This document shows positions 1 to 7,545 of a stretch of 64,000 nucleotides of DNA, piece after piece. Below the pieces are notes generated by a model. That model saw nothing but the letters and a program-made list of their open reading frames with translations. It had not been told where the DNA came from and did no database searches. The stretch is from Sellimonas caecigallum (GTDB taxonomy: Bacteria; Bacillota; Clostridia; Lachnospirales; Lachnospiraceae). The position numbers were made by a program, and so were the translations under genes. The stretch's first letter is position 1; every line of letters begins with the position of its first letter. Location of the stretch: the NCBI RefSeq assembly GCF_019754295.1, contig NZ_VIRV01000002.1, forward strand, positions 124,001-188,000. The letters run 5' to 3'.

Positions 1-281
1 TTATTCTTGATGTTCTTTGTGAGATCCTGATCAAGTTCAGAAGAAATCTGCAGTTCTACTTTAACTCCTTCGTTTTCTTTTTCGAATGCTGCAGCGATAT
101 CTTTCCAGATCTGTTCTCCGTTACCACCATTGAAAGCAGCTACTTTCAGGACATTTTCGTCTCCGCTCTTGTCTGATCCGCCTTCATCATTAGACTTGCT
201 TCCACATCCAGCCAGCGCTGTCACTGTCATGGCAGAAACAAGAGATAAAGCAACCAGTTTCTTTACCTTTTTCATTTTCAT
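1..281 (-). CDS. Extracellular solute-binding lipoprotein of a sugar ABC transporter (partial)
   Basis: Only the first 93 codons are inside the window; the gene runs off the left edge. The start ATG at 281 follows GGAG at good spacing. A lysine-rich n-region, a hydrophobic stretch and a lipobox ending LAGC put the lipidated cysteine at residue 26. After a Ser/Gly/Asp-rich linker comes a beta-strand (VLKVAAFNGG) and a segment about an ATPase-independent ligand lobe (EQIWKDIAAAFEKENEGVKVEL), typical of family 1 carbohydrate-binding proteins. The protein would sit outside the membrane and hand sugar to permeases encoded further left. It is divergent from the AraC regulator at 558 and has an operator-like repeat just upstream. 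Family is firm, substrate is inferred from the neighbours (mucin or milk disaccharide). Confidence 0.85.
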   Translation of the reverse strand, partial: MKMKKVKKLVALSLVSAMTVTALAGCGSKSNDEGGSDKSGDENVLKVAAFNGGNGEQIWKDIAAAFEKENEGVKVELQISSELDQDLTKNIKN

Positions 282-375
282 AATTAATCTCCTCTCTGCT
301 GTCGATGCCCCCAGCTTAACTCCTTGGCACGTACGGCTGCATCACTTGCCGTACCCTTTCGTTTTATATGTCTAA

Positions 376-404
376 ATTATAGCTCGAATGCCGGGACGTT
401 TCTA
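376..404 (-). promoter_or_regulatory. Likely promoter of the solute-binding protein gene
   Basis: On the minus strand a perfect -10 box TATAAT lies at 381-376, with a weak -35 (TAGAAA, four of six) 17 bp upstream. A poor -35 next to a regulator site is the usual layout of an activated promoter. Confidence 0.4.
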
Positions 405-410
405 TCTTTC

Positions 411-438
411 TATTGCTCTCTTTTTTATAAATCTTGCT
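411..438. promoter_or_regulatory. Putative AraC operator, site 1 (direct repeat, 21-bp period)
   Basis: On the plus strand TATTGCT at 411-417 is followed exactly 21 bp later by TCTTGCT at 432-438; the 14 bp between are T-rich and end in TTTTTTATAAA. The same arrangement occurs at 2269 and 7402. The site ends 30 bp from the -10 box of the binding-protein gene, i.e. just behind its weak -35, where AraC activators usually bind. Binding by the adjacent AraC protein is inference. Confidence 0.55.
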
Positions 439-557
439 TTTTTTGTGCATTTTATGTATTATATTGTTAAATCATTGCCGCTTACACAAACATTTTGAAC
501 AATATAGTTATCTGTATATTTCAGGAACTTTAAAGAAATAAAGGAGAAATTGTATCT

Positions 558-1400
558 ATGAGCAACAGACATTACCCTGTAAAAGAAACCGATATACGTA
601 AACTGAACTCAAAACTGCTTTCCATTTCTTACGCAAAAGACGAAGGCGACTGGACTAATATCCTTCACACCCACCATTTTACCGAGCTTCTTCTCGTGGT
701 AGACGGAAAAGGGTCTTTCCTTTTTGGCACGGAAAACCACCCCATCAAGCCGGGCGATCTGGTCATCATTCCACCTTACACGGAACACACGGAGCAGTCT
801 TCCAAAGATACGCCCCTTGAGTACTATGTCCTTGGAATCGACGGAATCTCATTTATGGACTCTGCCAACCCGACCGGGCAGATTCTCTGTAACTTCAAGA
901 ACGATCCAAGTATCCTGGAGCTGTTTCGCCAGATGCTCTTTGAGATCCGAACTTTACAATATGGGTCTGAAGCAATCTGCCAGCATCTTCTGGAAATCCT
1001 GATCCTCAAGATCATACGCACGTGGAAACTCGTTCCTGTTCCGATCAGTTCCATAAAAATGACAAAAGAATGTATGCAGATCAAGGAATATCTGGACACT
1101 AATTATGCACAGCATATTACCTTAGATACGCTTACCGCCCTGACACATATGAATAAATATTATATGGTGCATTCTTTTACGAAATATACCGGGCTCTCCC
1201 CGATCCAGTATCTGAATCAGCAGAGGCTTAAGACAGCCTGCCGGCTCCTGGAATCCTTCAACTATTCCATCGCACAGATTTCTTCGCTGACAGGCTTTTC
1301 GTCCCAGTCTTATTTTACACAGACATTCCGGAAAGCTTATGGTATGACTCCCATCAAATACCGACAGACACGCAGCCTTCCGAAAAAAGAAAAAGATTGA
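558..1400 (+). CDS. AraC family transcriptional regulator with cupin sensor domain
   Basis: A 280-residue protein. Residues about 20-100 form a cupin-type sugar-sensing domain (HTHHFTELLLVVDGKGSF, then a PGDLVIIPPYTEH turn). Residues about 180-275 carry the paired helix-turn-helix motifs of AraC/XylS proteins, with the hallmark end GFSSQSYFTQTFRKAYGMTP. AAGGAG precedes the ATG. It is divergent from a sugar-binding lipoprotein gene and convergent with the TauE gene (2 bp gap). AraC proteins with this architecture activate local sugar-use genes when ligand binds; the three repeats at 411, 2269 and 7402 are its probable targets. Family assignment is secure; the inducer is unknown. Confidence 0.93.
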   Translation: MSNRHYPVKETDIRKLNSKLLSISYAKDEGDWTNILHTHHFTELLLVVDGKGSFLFGTENHPIKPGDLVIIPPYTEHTEQSSKDTPLEYYVLGIDGISFMDSANPTGQILCNFKNDPSILELFRQMLFEIRTLQYGSEAICQHLLEILILKIIRTWKLVPVPISSIKMTKECMQIKEYLDTNYAQHITLDTLTALTHMNKYYMVHSFTKYTGLSPIQYLNQQRLKTACRLLESFNYSIAQISSLTGFSSQSYFTQTFRKAYGMTPIKYRQTRSLPKKEKD

Positions 1401-1402
1401 CC

Positions 1403-2197
1403 CTACGCCATGCCGAACTTCACAGCATTGTAGATATTGATGCAGATGATGACTGCCATCAGAAAAATGAAAAGTTTATTGACATTTTCTTCGCTGATCT
1501 TTTTGTTGATCCTGCTGCCGATAGTTCCGCCAAGGATCCCTCCAACGACCATAACGATGAAGTAAACAGCCTTCACATCCGGCACGGTCCCGGTAACGAT
1601 CGTCTGTATCAGGCTTGTAATCTGCGAAAACATGATAATGTAAAGGGAACTAAGGGCCGCCTCCTTCGTGGACATGGAAAAGAAATATGCCAACACCACA
1701 AGATTGATCGGTCCTCCGCCGATTCCAAGGAAGCTGGACATGATGCCGAGGATAATACCTATGATGACACACACCCATATCTGTCGGCATTGTCTTGTCC
1801 GGATTTTGTTCTTATATATCGTGTATACAAGTGTCCCAAGTGTAATGAGGATCAATACAATGGCCTGAGTCATCCCTACAAGATTCTCATTTCCCACCGT
1901 CTTCTTCAAGGCCTGGAACATACTTTTCCCAAGGACACCTCCTACAGCAGCCCCTATGGCCAGAGCTGTGGCAATCTTCACATTGAGCTTTGTGGACTTA
2001 GCCTTGATATTTTTGTACACAGAGACCACAGACATGGCCAGCACTGTACATCCCGACAGGAAACTGATGCAGCTCACGCTCATGATCCCCGCTGCATCCA
2101 GCACCGGCTTGATGATCACGCCCCCTCCGATCCCACAGATCGATCCCACGATGGATGACAGTATACTGACCGCAAAAAATGCAAATACCATAACCAT
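1403..2197 (-). CDS. TauE/SafE family membrane anion exporter
   Basis: A 264-residue polytopic membrane protein made of two similar halves, each opening with a glycine-rich signature (SICGIGGGVIIKP near residue 18 and SSFLGIGGGPINLVV near 160). This is the TauE/SafE (DUF81) family, whose studied members move sulfite, sulfonates or sulfoacetate across the cytoplasmic membrane. GGAGGAG sits six bases before the ATG. It is divergent from the sulfatase gene at 2400 and carries AraC-like site 2 about 75 bp upstream, with a TATAGT -10 box between. Because the neighbouring sulfatase appears cytoplasmic, a plausible role is export of released sulfate or a related anion; that substrate is inference. 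Confidence 0.9.
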   Translation of the reverse strand: MVMVFAFFAVSILSSIVGSICGIGGGVIIKPVLDAAGIMSVSCISFLSGCTVLAMSVVSVYKNIKAKSTKLNVKIATALAIGAAVGGVLGKSMFQALKKTVGNENLVGMTQAIVLILITLGTLVYTIYKNKIRTRQCRQIWVCVIIGIILGIMSSFLGIGGGPINLVVLAYFFSMSTKEAALSSLYIIMFSQITSLIQTIVTGTVPDVKAVYFIVMVVGGILGGTIGSRINKKISEENVNKLFIFLMAVIICINIYNAVKFGMA

Positions 2198-2268
2198 TTT
2201 TTTCTCCTCCTTCTTTGGGCACAGTTAATTTTACTATACCTCTTTCTTCTGTTTTCTTCTACCTCTTT

Positions 2269-2296
2269 TCTTGTCCACTTTTTTATAAATCTTGCT
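2269..2296. promoter_or_regulatory. Putative AraC operator, site 2
   Basis: TCTTGTC at 2269-2275 and TCTTGCT at 2290-2296, start-to-start 21 bp, with a spacer ending CTTTTTTATAAA that is nearly identical to site 1. A TATAGT -10 box for the TauE gene lies at 2238-2233 on the minus strand, 31 bp from the repeat, matching the 30 bp seen at site 1. Orientation relative to the minus-strand gene is also the same. Confidence 0.55.
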
Positions 2297-2399
2297 GTTT
2301 GTTTTTTATTTCCTGTCCTTCCTTGCTTTTCCAACCGATGTGTATTATTGTGTAGTCAGAACACACGACAGACCAAAATGAAAAAGGAGTACCAGAAAA

Positions 2400-3860
2400 A
2401 TGAAACAGCCTAATATCATATTGATCATGACTGATCAGCTTCGCGGCGACTGTCTTGGCTATGCCGGACACCCGGATGTAAAGACTCCATACCTGGACAC
2501 ACTTGCATCCAAAGGAGTCTGTTTTGACCGCGCTTACAGCGCTTGTCCGAGCTGCATCGCGGCCCGCGCGGCACTCCACACCGGAATGGAGCAGAGCCAC
2601 CACGGGCGGCTTGGATACGAAGACAATGTACCGTGGAATTACGCTAACACAATGGCCGGCGAACTCTCCAAAGCCGGGTACTATACCCAGTGTGTAGGAA
2701 AGATGCATGTCCATCCTCTCAGGAATTATCTCGGTTTCCACAATGTGGATCTGCACGACGGGTATCTCCACGCCGCACGCTACGGAAGTGTCCCATACCG
2801 GGAATCCCAGTTTGTTGCCGACGACTATTTTTACTGGCTGAAGCAGGAGCTTGGTGTGACAGCAGATGTGACTGACACCGGTATCGACTGCAACAGCTAC
2901 CTTGCACGTCCTTGGATGCACGAAGAGAAGTATCATCCGACCAACTGGGTCACAGACCGAAGTCTCGACTTCCTGCGGCGTCGGGATCCAAACCGGCCAT
3001 TCTTCCTTATGGCCTCCTACCTGCGCCCGCACCCGCCATTTGACGCCCCGCAGTATTACTTTGACCTTTATAAGGATAAACCGCTCCGCGAACCTTTCGT
3101 AGGCAGTTGGGAGACAGAAGAATACCTGAGAAAAGACGGCCGGATCTTTGACTCCAAAACCGGACCGATCGACAAAGAACTGGCTCGCCAGGCAATGATC
3201 GGATACTACGCCTGCATTACCCACCTGGACCACCAGATCGGACGTCTGATCATGGCCCTCATCGAACAGGAAGTGTACGATGATTCCGTGATCCTTTTTA
3301 CTTCCGACCACGGGGAAGAGCTGTGCGACCATCATATGTTCCGGAAATCCCGCCCATATGAAGGAAGCTGCCATATCCCATTTCTTATCGCAGCCGGGAA
3401 AAATGTACTGCCGGATCTGAAATCCTCTTCCACATGCCACGCGGTCGTGGAACTCAGGGATGTCATGCCGACACTCCTTTCTATCGCCGGCGCCCAGATT
3501 CCGGACAGTGTGGACGGTTCCTGCCTTCTGCCTCTCACGGCCGATCCAAGCGCATCCGTCCGCCCTTGGCTCCACGGGGAACATTCCTACGGGGAATTTT
3601 CCAACCACTGGATCGTGACGGAGACAGACAAATATATCTGGCATTCAGCAACCGGTCAGGAGCAGTATTTTGACCTGAAAGAAGATCCACACGAACTTTG
3701 CGACCGTATCGATGATCCGGACAGACAGAATCGGATCCACGAACTTCGAGGGCATCTGATCGACTGCCTGAAGGATCGGACGGAAGGCATGAGCGACGGC
3801 TCCCGCCTGATTCCGGGGCGCCCATATCCTGTGACACTTCCACATGCTACCGCCCGCTGA
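2400..3860 (+). CDS. Sulfatase (Cys-type, alkaline phosphatase fold), apparently cytoplasmic
   Basis: 486 residues of the type I sulfatase family, which hydrolyses sulfate esters using a formylglycine made from Cys or Ser. The N-terminus enters the catalytic fold directly (NIILIMTDQLRGD; metal-binding Asp12), so there is no signal peptide. The modification site reads S-C52-I-A-A-R with LHTG following, i.e. C-X-A-X-R instead of the common C-X-P-X-R. A second metal site appears as TSDHGEELCDH near residue 305. AAGGAG precedes the ATG. A radical-SAM maturase lies convergently downstream and a GH112 phosphorylase beyond it, pointing to desulfation of an imported host glycan. Family is certain; the substrate (6-sulfo-GlcNAc or galactose) is inferred. 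Confidence 0.92.
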   Translation: MKQPNIILIMTDQLRGDCLGYAGHPDVKTPYLDTLASKGVCFDRAYSACPSCIAARAALHTGMEQSHHGRLGYEDNVPWNYANTMAGELSKAGYYTQCVGKMHVHPLRNYLGFHNVDLHDGYLHAARYGSVPYRESQFVADDYFYWLKQELGVTADVTDTGIDCNSYLARPWMHEEKYHPTNWVTDRSLDFLRRRDPNRPFFLMASYLRPHPPFDAPQYYFDLYKDKPLREPFVGSWETEEYLRKDGRIFDSKTGPIDKELARQAMIGYYACITHLDHQIGRLIMALIEQEVYDDSVILFTSDHGEELCDHHMFRKSRPYEGSCHIPFLIAAGKNVLPDLKSSSTCHAVVELRDVMPTLLSIAGAQIPDSVDGSCLLPLTADPSASVRPWLHGEHSYGEFSNHWIVTETDKYIWHSATGQEQYFDLKEDPHELCDRIDDPDRQNRIHELRGHLIDCLKDRTEGMSDGSRLIPGRPYPVTLPHATAR

Positions 3861-3885
3861 TAAAAAATGAAATGACAGAACACCT

Positions 3886-3926
3886 TAAAAAGTACCGAAA
3901 AGCATCTGCTTTACGGTACTCTTTTT
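3886..3926. terminator. Bidirectional terminator between sulfatase and maturase genes
   Basis: AGTACCG at 3891-3897 pairs with CGGTACT at 3914-3920, with an inner AAAGCA/TGCTTT extension. An A-run on the left and T-run on the right let it stop both convergent genes. Confidence 0.8.
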
Positions 3927-3948
3927 GTGGCGAATCGGTTTTGTCTTT

Positions 3949-5067
3949 TTACATATATCTATTTTCCGCCAGCCATTCCAGCCTTCCGATGGCATACTCA
4001 AAAAATTCTGTGTACACTTCACAATAATAATTCCTGACAGTTCCCGCCTGCTCCTCACAATCCCGCTTGCATCCACCTCTGCAAAGGGGGTACCACCGAC
4101 AGGATGGACACCTGTCGTCTCTCCTGGCAGGATTTTCAAAGAATGTCCCTTCCTCTTCGCGCGATGCCTGCTCCTGAAGCGCCGCAAAATCCGTCTCTTT
4201 GATATTGCCCATTCTGTATGTATCCAGCGCATAAAAATCACATGGATACACACTTCCGTCCGCTTCTACTACATTTTGCATACTGCATTTTCCATACATC
4301 GTGCACGCCTCCGGTGTCCCGCCGCGAAGCACATGCAGATAATTGTCAAACTGTCTGATATATACCAGATTCCCTGCTCTTTTATCTTCAAACCAAAGGT
4401 CAAACAATCTCTTCAGGGCATCTGCATACAACTTCGGGGGCAGAGAGTAATTTTCTTTTCCCCGTTCTCTATCCAAAGGATCCAGACAAGGGATATACTG
4501 CTGATAATATAGCCCTTTTCTCATAAAAAACCGGTAGATCGCCTCGATCTTTTCTGCCGTCTGGCGGTTGAGCACACAGAGAACATTCATATCTACCTGC
4601 TGCTTTTGCATCTTTTTTATGTTCTCAAAGACTTTTTCGAACGTACCGCTGCCATCTGAGGACAATCTGTTCTCATCATGTGTTTTCCGTACGCCGTCCA
4701 AAGATACTCCTACAAGAAAACGATTTTTTCGAAAAAAAGAAATCCATTCATCATCGATCCCATATCCGTTTGTTTGAATCGTATAAGAAACTTTTTGCCC
4801 GTTCTTTCTCTTTTCTTCCACAGTTTTTGCAAAGGTACGAAAAAATTCCAATCCGGCAAGCGTCGGTTCTCCTCCCTGAAATGCGAACACAACGTTTTGC
4901 GCACATGACAGCCCTTTTTCAATGATTGCTTCCATCACTTGCGGTTCCATTTTCCCGAGATTCCCTTCTTTCCGGTGTGATGCCTCATCTCTGTAAAAGC
5001 AATAGCGGCACCGGAGATCACATGCAGAGGATGCCGGCTTTATCAAAATCTGAATCTGCTCCATCAT
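3949..5067 (-). CDS. Anaerobic sulfatase-maturating enzyme (radical SAM, SPASM)
   Basis: A 372-residue radical SAM protein that converts the active-site Cys or Ser of sulfatases to formylglycine under anoxic conditions. The 4Fe-4S motif C16-DLR-C20-RY-C23 is followed by the GGEPTLAG motif and NGYGID. The C-terminal third holds the extra cysteines of a SPASM domain (from CTMYGKCSMQN to CPSCRWYPLCRGGC), which carry two auxiliary clusters. It sits convergent to the sulfatase, whose site is of the Cys type this family accepts. Start is ATGATG at 5067 behind AAAGGAC. The GH112 gene ends 86 bp upstream, so the two may share a transcript. Alternatives such as other SPASM maturases are unlikely given the neighbour. 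Confidence 0.92.
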   Translation of the reverse strand: MMEQIQILIKPASSACDLRCRYCFYRDEASHRKEGNLGKMEPQVMEAIIEKGLSCAQNVVFAFQGGEPTLAGLEFFRTFAKTVEEKRKNGQKVSYTIQTNGYGIDDEWISFFRKNRFLVGVSLDGVRKTHDENRLSSDGSGTFEKVFENIKKMQKQQVDMNVLCVLNRQTAEKIEAIYRFFMRKGLYYQQYIPCLDPLDRERGKENYSLPPKLYADALKRLFDLWFEDKRAGNLVYIRQFDNYLHVLRGGTPEACTMYGKCSMQNVVEADGSVYPCDFYALDTYRMGNIKETDFAALQEQASREEEGTFFENPARRDDRCPSCRWYPLCRGGCKRDCEEQAGTVRNYYCEVYTEFFEYAIGRLEWLAENRYM

Positions 5068-5093
5068 TTTTTCTGTCCTTTCCGTTTATAAGC

Positions 5094-5136
5094 CAAACCC
5101 CTGCTCTGCATCCTTGAATGACAGCGCAGGGGTTTG
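5094..5136 (-). terminator. Hairpin between phosphorylase and maturase genes
   Basis: An 11-bp perfect stem (CAAACCCCTGC / GCAGGGGTTTG) lies just after the phosphorylase stop codon. It lacks a good T-run on the minus strand, so it may stabilise the upstream message or terminate only partly rather than fully separating the two genes. Confidence 0.5.
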
Positions 5137-5153
5137 ACCCTCTTTTATGCTAT

Positions 5154-7322
5154 TTAAATTTCATACCAAACGATTTCATTTGCATCCAGATCCAGATCAA
5201 AACTTGTGCCGTCTCCTTTGTACACCGTTGTGCTCTGCGGTTCATACGTATTGTTTACAACACAGTATTTTCCGTTTTTCACATAAGCGTGAACTTCCAC
5301 GTTGAAGTTTGTGCTGAACCATTTGTGCAGGTTTTCCTCATCGTGTGAAGACCAAATGATGGAACGGTACAGAATACGGCTGTTTTCAAAACTGTACGGG
5401 AGACCGCTGATATATACACAGCGTCCTTTTCCGAACTCGTTGACAGCCAGCTGTACTTCCTGATCTCTTTGAACAAGGATCTGAGCTCCGTCAAGGGCAT
5501 AGATATTTTTCTTTCCTTCGCCAAAATCAATGTCCTTTGTACAGTCTTCTTTGATAAAGTGATCGTGTTCATCCCAGTTGTATTTGTCCACATTTAATGT
5601 GAATCCAGTCTCTTTTTCCACACCCATGATGGTCGCAAGCTGGAAGAAATGTCCTTCGTACTGATGAGCTGCCGGTTCGCCTACTCCGATAAAACCGCCG
5701 CCATTGTACACGAACTTCTTGATGGCTGTGACAATCTTCTCGTCTGTCCAGTTGTCTCCGCCTGTGTATGCTGTGTCCGCATCCCCCACATTCAGGATCA
5801 CATCGATGTCATCCAGAATCGCCGGATTTTCGCGGATATCGTCAAAGCTTATAAATTTCACATCAAACGGAGCACCGCTGAGTGCCTCGATGACACCTGC
5901 GTAAGAGTAGTTCTGTTTGTAGTAGATCGCATGGTGTACCATATGATTTCCCCACGCGCGCATTTTACCCCAGCAGTTGAGCACTGCGACTTTTTTGATG
6001 CAGTACGGTGTGGTTCCTTTGATATTGTCGTATAACGTACGGAACTCTTTACATACACTTTCCACATAATCGATAAATTCCGGGAATTCCATTGCAAGTT
6101 TCAGGTAACCGCCGTATCCGATACGGTCGATCGGTTTTCTTAAGATGGCACGTCTTGCCGTTACCCAGTTGACCTTTGCCTCCTTGACCGGATCCCCGCC
6201 TTCGTGGAACGTATCCGGGAAGAAATACGGAAGGAATCTTCCCTCTGTGTATTTTACGCCTTCAATGTCGCTGATCAGCCTGAGTGTGCAGCCGTTGCCC
6301 ACACTTCCAACTACCGCGTCAAGTCCGATGCTCTTGAATTCATCCATGAACGGCTCCATTCCGATCCAGTGATCGCCAAGGAACATCATGGCTTCTTTAC
6401 CGCACTCATGCGTGATATCCACCATCTCTTTTGCAAGCTTGGCCACTTCTCTTCTCTGGAAAGCCTGGAAATCCTGGAATTCCTTAGATGGGATACGGTA
6501 TGTATTGTTCATATACCCCTGATCGATAATATATTCCGGACGGAACTTGTACCCCACTTCTTCCTCAAACTGCTCCAGGATATATGGACTTACAGATGCA
6601 GAATATCCGTACCAGTCTACATATTTTTCTCTTGCCAACTCATCAAAAATCAGTGTGAACTGGTGGAAAAATGTCGTATAACGGATCACGTCGATATGCG
6701 GATTGTCTGCAATATATTTGCGCAGACGCTCCATAGAATATTTGTGCGTCTTCGGCTGGCGCACATCGAAAGTGATCTGCTTTTCAAAATTTGTCCATCC
6801 GTTTGTCACTGCATTATACATATGCACCGGATCCCACATGATATATGCAAGAAAACTTACCGTATAATCGTGAAATTCCTTCGCATTGTGGATCGTCACA
6901 TCGCCTGTTTCAGCATTATAGCTCCACTTACCGACAGGAACAACTTCCCCTGTCGTACGATCGATCACTTCCCACCATCTTTTAATATCATCATGATCAT
7001 TTACCTTCAGCATATCCGGATACAGATGGTTCATCAGATGGATAGACAGCTCGCTCTCCACCGCAGTGTAGAAAGGAGTCATGATATACATCTGCTGGAT
7101 CTCATCCGGATTCGCTTTCGCCCAGGCATTATCCTTCCTCGTCGTATAATATGTAGAATAAACCTTGGCATCTACGTCCCTCAACTCTTCCGGATAATCA
7201 GTACCGTCACAGTCACGGATCGCATCCGCCCCCCAACGCTTAACCAATTCCAATGTCTCAGGAACAACATCGACATCTGTAGGTATTGTAACTCTTCCGC
7301 TCGTACACTCTTTCACGGTCAT
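5154..7322 (-). CDS. GH112 1,3-beta-galactosyl-N-acetylhexosamine phosphorylase
   Basis: 722 residues, the usual length for GH112 lacto-N-biose/galacto-N-biose phosphorylases. The N-terminal segment GRVTIPTDVDVVPETLELV followed by RDCDGTDYPEELRD is characteristic of the family; the partly open TIM barrel, a glutamine-amidotransferase-like middle domain and a C-terminal beta domain follow. The enzyme acts in the cytoplasm (no signal peptide) and cleaves Gal-beta-1,3-GlcNAc or -GalNAc with phosphate to alpha-galactose-1-phosphate and the N-acetylhexosamine. The operator-like repeat at 7402 lies 80 bp upstream. Members acting on galactosyl-rhamnose exist, so the exact acceptor is not proven from sequence, but the sulfatase context favours mucin or milk sugars. 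Confidence 0.93.
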   Translation of the reverse strand: MTVKECTSGRVTIPTDVDVVPETLELVKRWGADAIRDCDGTDYPEELRDVDAKVYSTYYTTRKDNAWAKANPDEIQQMYIMTPFYTAVESELSIHLMNHLYPDMLKVNDHDDIKRWWEVIDRTTGEVVPVGKWSYNAETGDVTIHNAKEFHDYTVSFLAYIMWDPVHMYNAVTNGWTNFEKQITFDVRQPKTHKYSMERLRKYIADNPHIDVIRYTTFFHQFTLIFDELAREKYVDWYGYSASVSPYILEQFEEEVGYKFRPEYIIDQGYMNNTYRIPSKEFQDFQAFQRREVAKLAKEMVDITHECGKEAMMFLGDHWIGMEPFMDEFKSIGLDAVVGSVGNGCTLRLISDIEGVKYTEGRFLPYFFPDTFHEGGDPVKEAKVNWVTARRAILRKPIDRIGYGGYLKLAMEFPEFIDYVESVCKEFRTLYDNIKGTTPYCIKKVAVLNCWGKMRAWGNHMVHHAIYYKQNYSYAGVIEALSGAPFDVKFISFDDIRENPAILDDIDVILNVGDADTAYTGGDNWTDEKIVTAIKKFVYNGGGFIGVGEPAAHQYEGHFFQLATIMGVEKETGFTLNVDKYNWDEHDHFIKEDCTKDIDFGEGKKNIYALDGAQILVQRDQEVQLAVNEFGKGRCVYISGLPYSFENSRILYRSIIWSSHDEENLHKWFSTNFNVEVHAYVKNGKYCVVNNTYEPQSTTVYKGDGTSFDLDLDANEIVWYEI

Positions 7323-7401
7323 TCTCCTCTCTTTACATGTTCAACATCACTAAAATTGCTATACCAAGCTTACAAAAAAATATACAAACAGTCAATTTGC
7401 A

Positions 7402-7429
7402 TATTGCTTTCATTTTTAGAAATCTTGCT
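7402..7429. promoter_or_regulatory. Putative AraC operator, site 3
   Basis: TATTGCT at 7402-7408 and TCTTGCT at 7423-7429, again 21 bp apart; the spacer ends ATTTTTAGAAA, two changes from sites 1 and 2. It lies 80-107 bp upstream of the GH112 start with the same orientation. A possible -10 (TATAGC) is 39 bp away, about one helical turn further than at the other two sites. Confidence 0.5.
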
Positions 7430-7474
7430 ATTTTTTGAAAACCAGTGAAAGAATCATATAAAAGATTCGTAAAA

Positions 7475-7518
7475 GATTCGGGGACGTGTTCCGATGCATC
7501 GGAACACGTCCCCGAATC
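7475..7518. repeat. Perfect 44-bp palindrome (terminator or REP-like element)
   Basis: Two 22-base arms meet at GATG|CATC without any loop or mismatch; outer bases are GATTCGGGGACG and CGTCCCCGAATC. A-runs lie to the left and T6 to the right. It separates the flavodiiron gene stop (7546) from the GH112 promoter region, so it could end the flavodiiron transcript. Such a long perfect GC-rich stem is unlike the other terminators here and resembles the GGGGACG-type small palindromic repeats dispersed in some clostridial genomes. Confidence 0.75.
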
Positions 7519-7545
7519 AATTTTTTGTACCACTAACCTGTTCTG

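Noticed and set aside
2283-3644. Long open frame (453 codons) antisense to the sulfatase gene
   Set aside because: The plus strand encodes a full sulfatase with active-site motifs and ribosome site; the antisense frame has no recognisable domain and no ribosome site.
6204-7448. Long open frame (414 codons) antisense to GH112
   Set aside because: Cys/His-rich shadow of the phosphorylase reading frame with no start signal.
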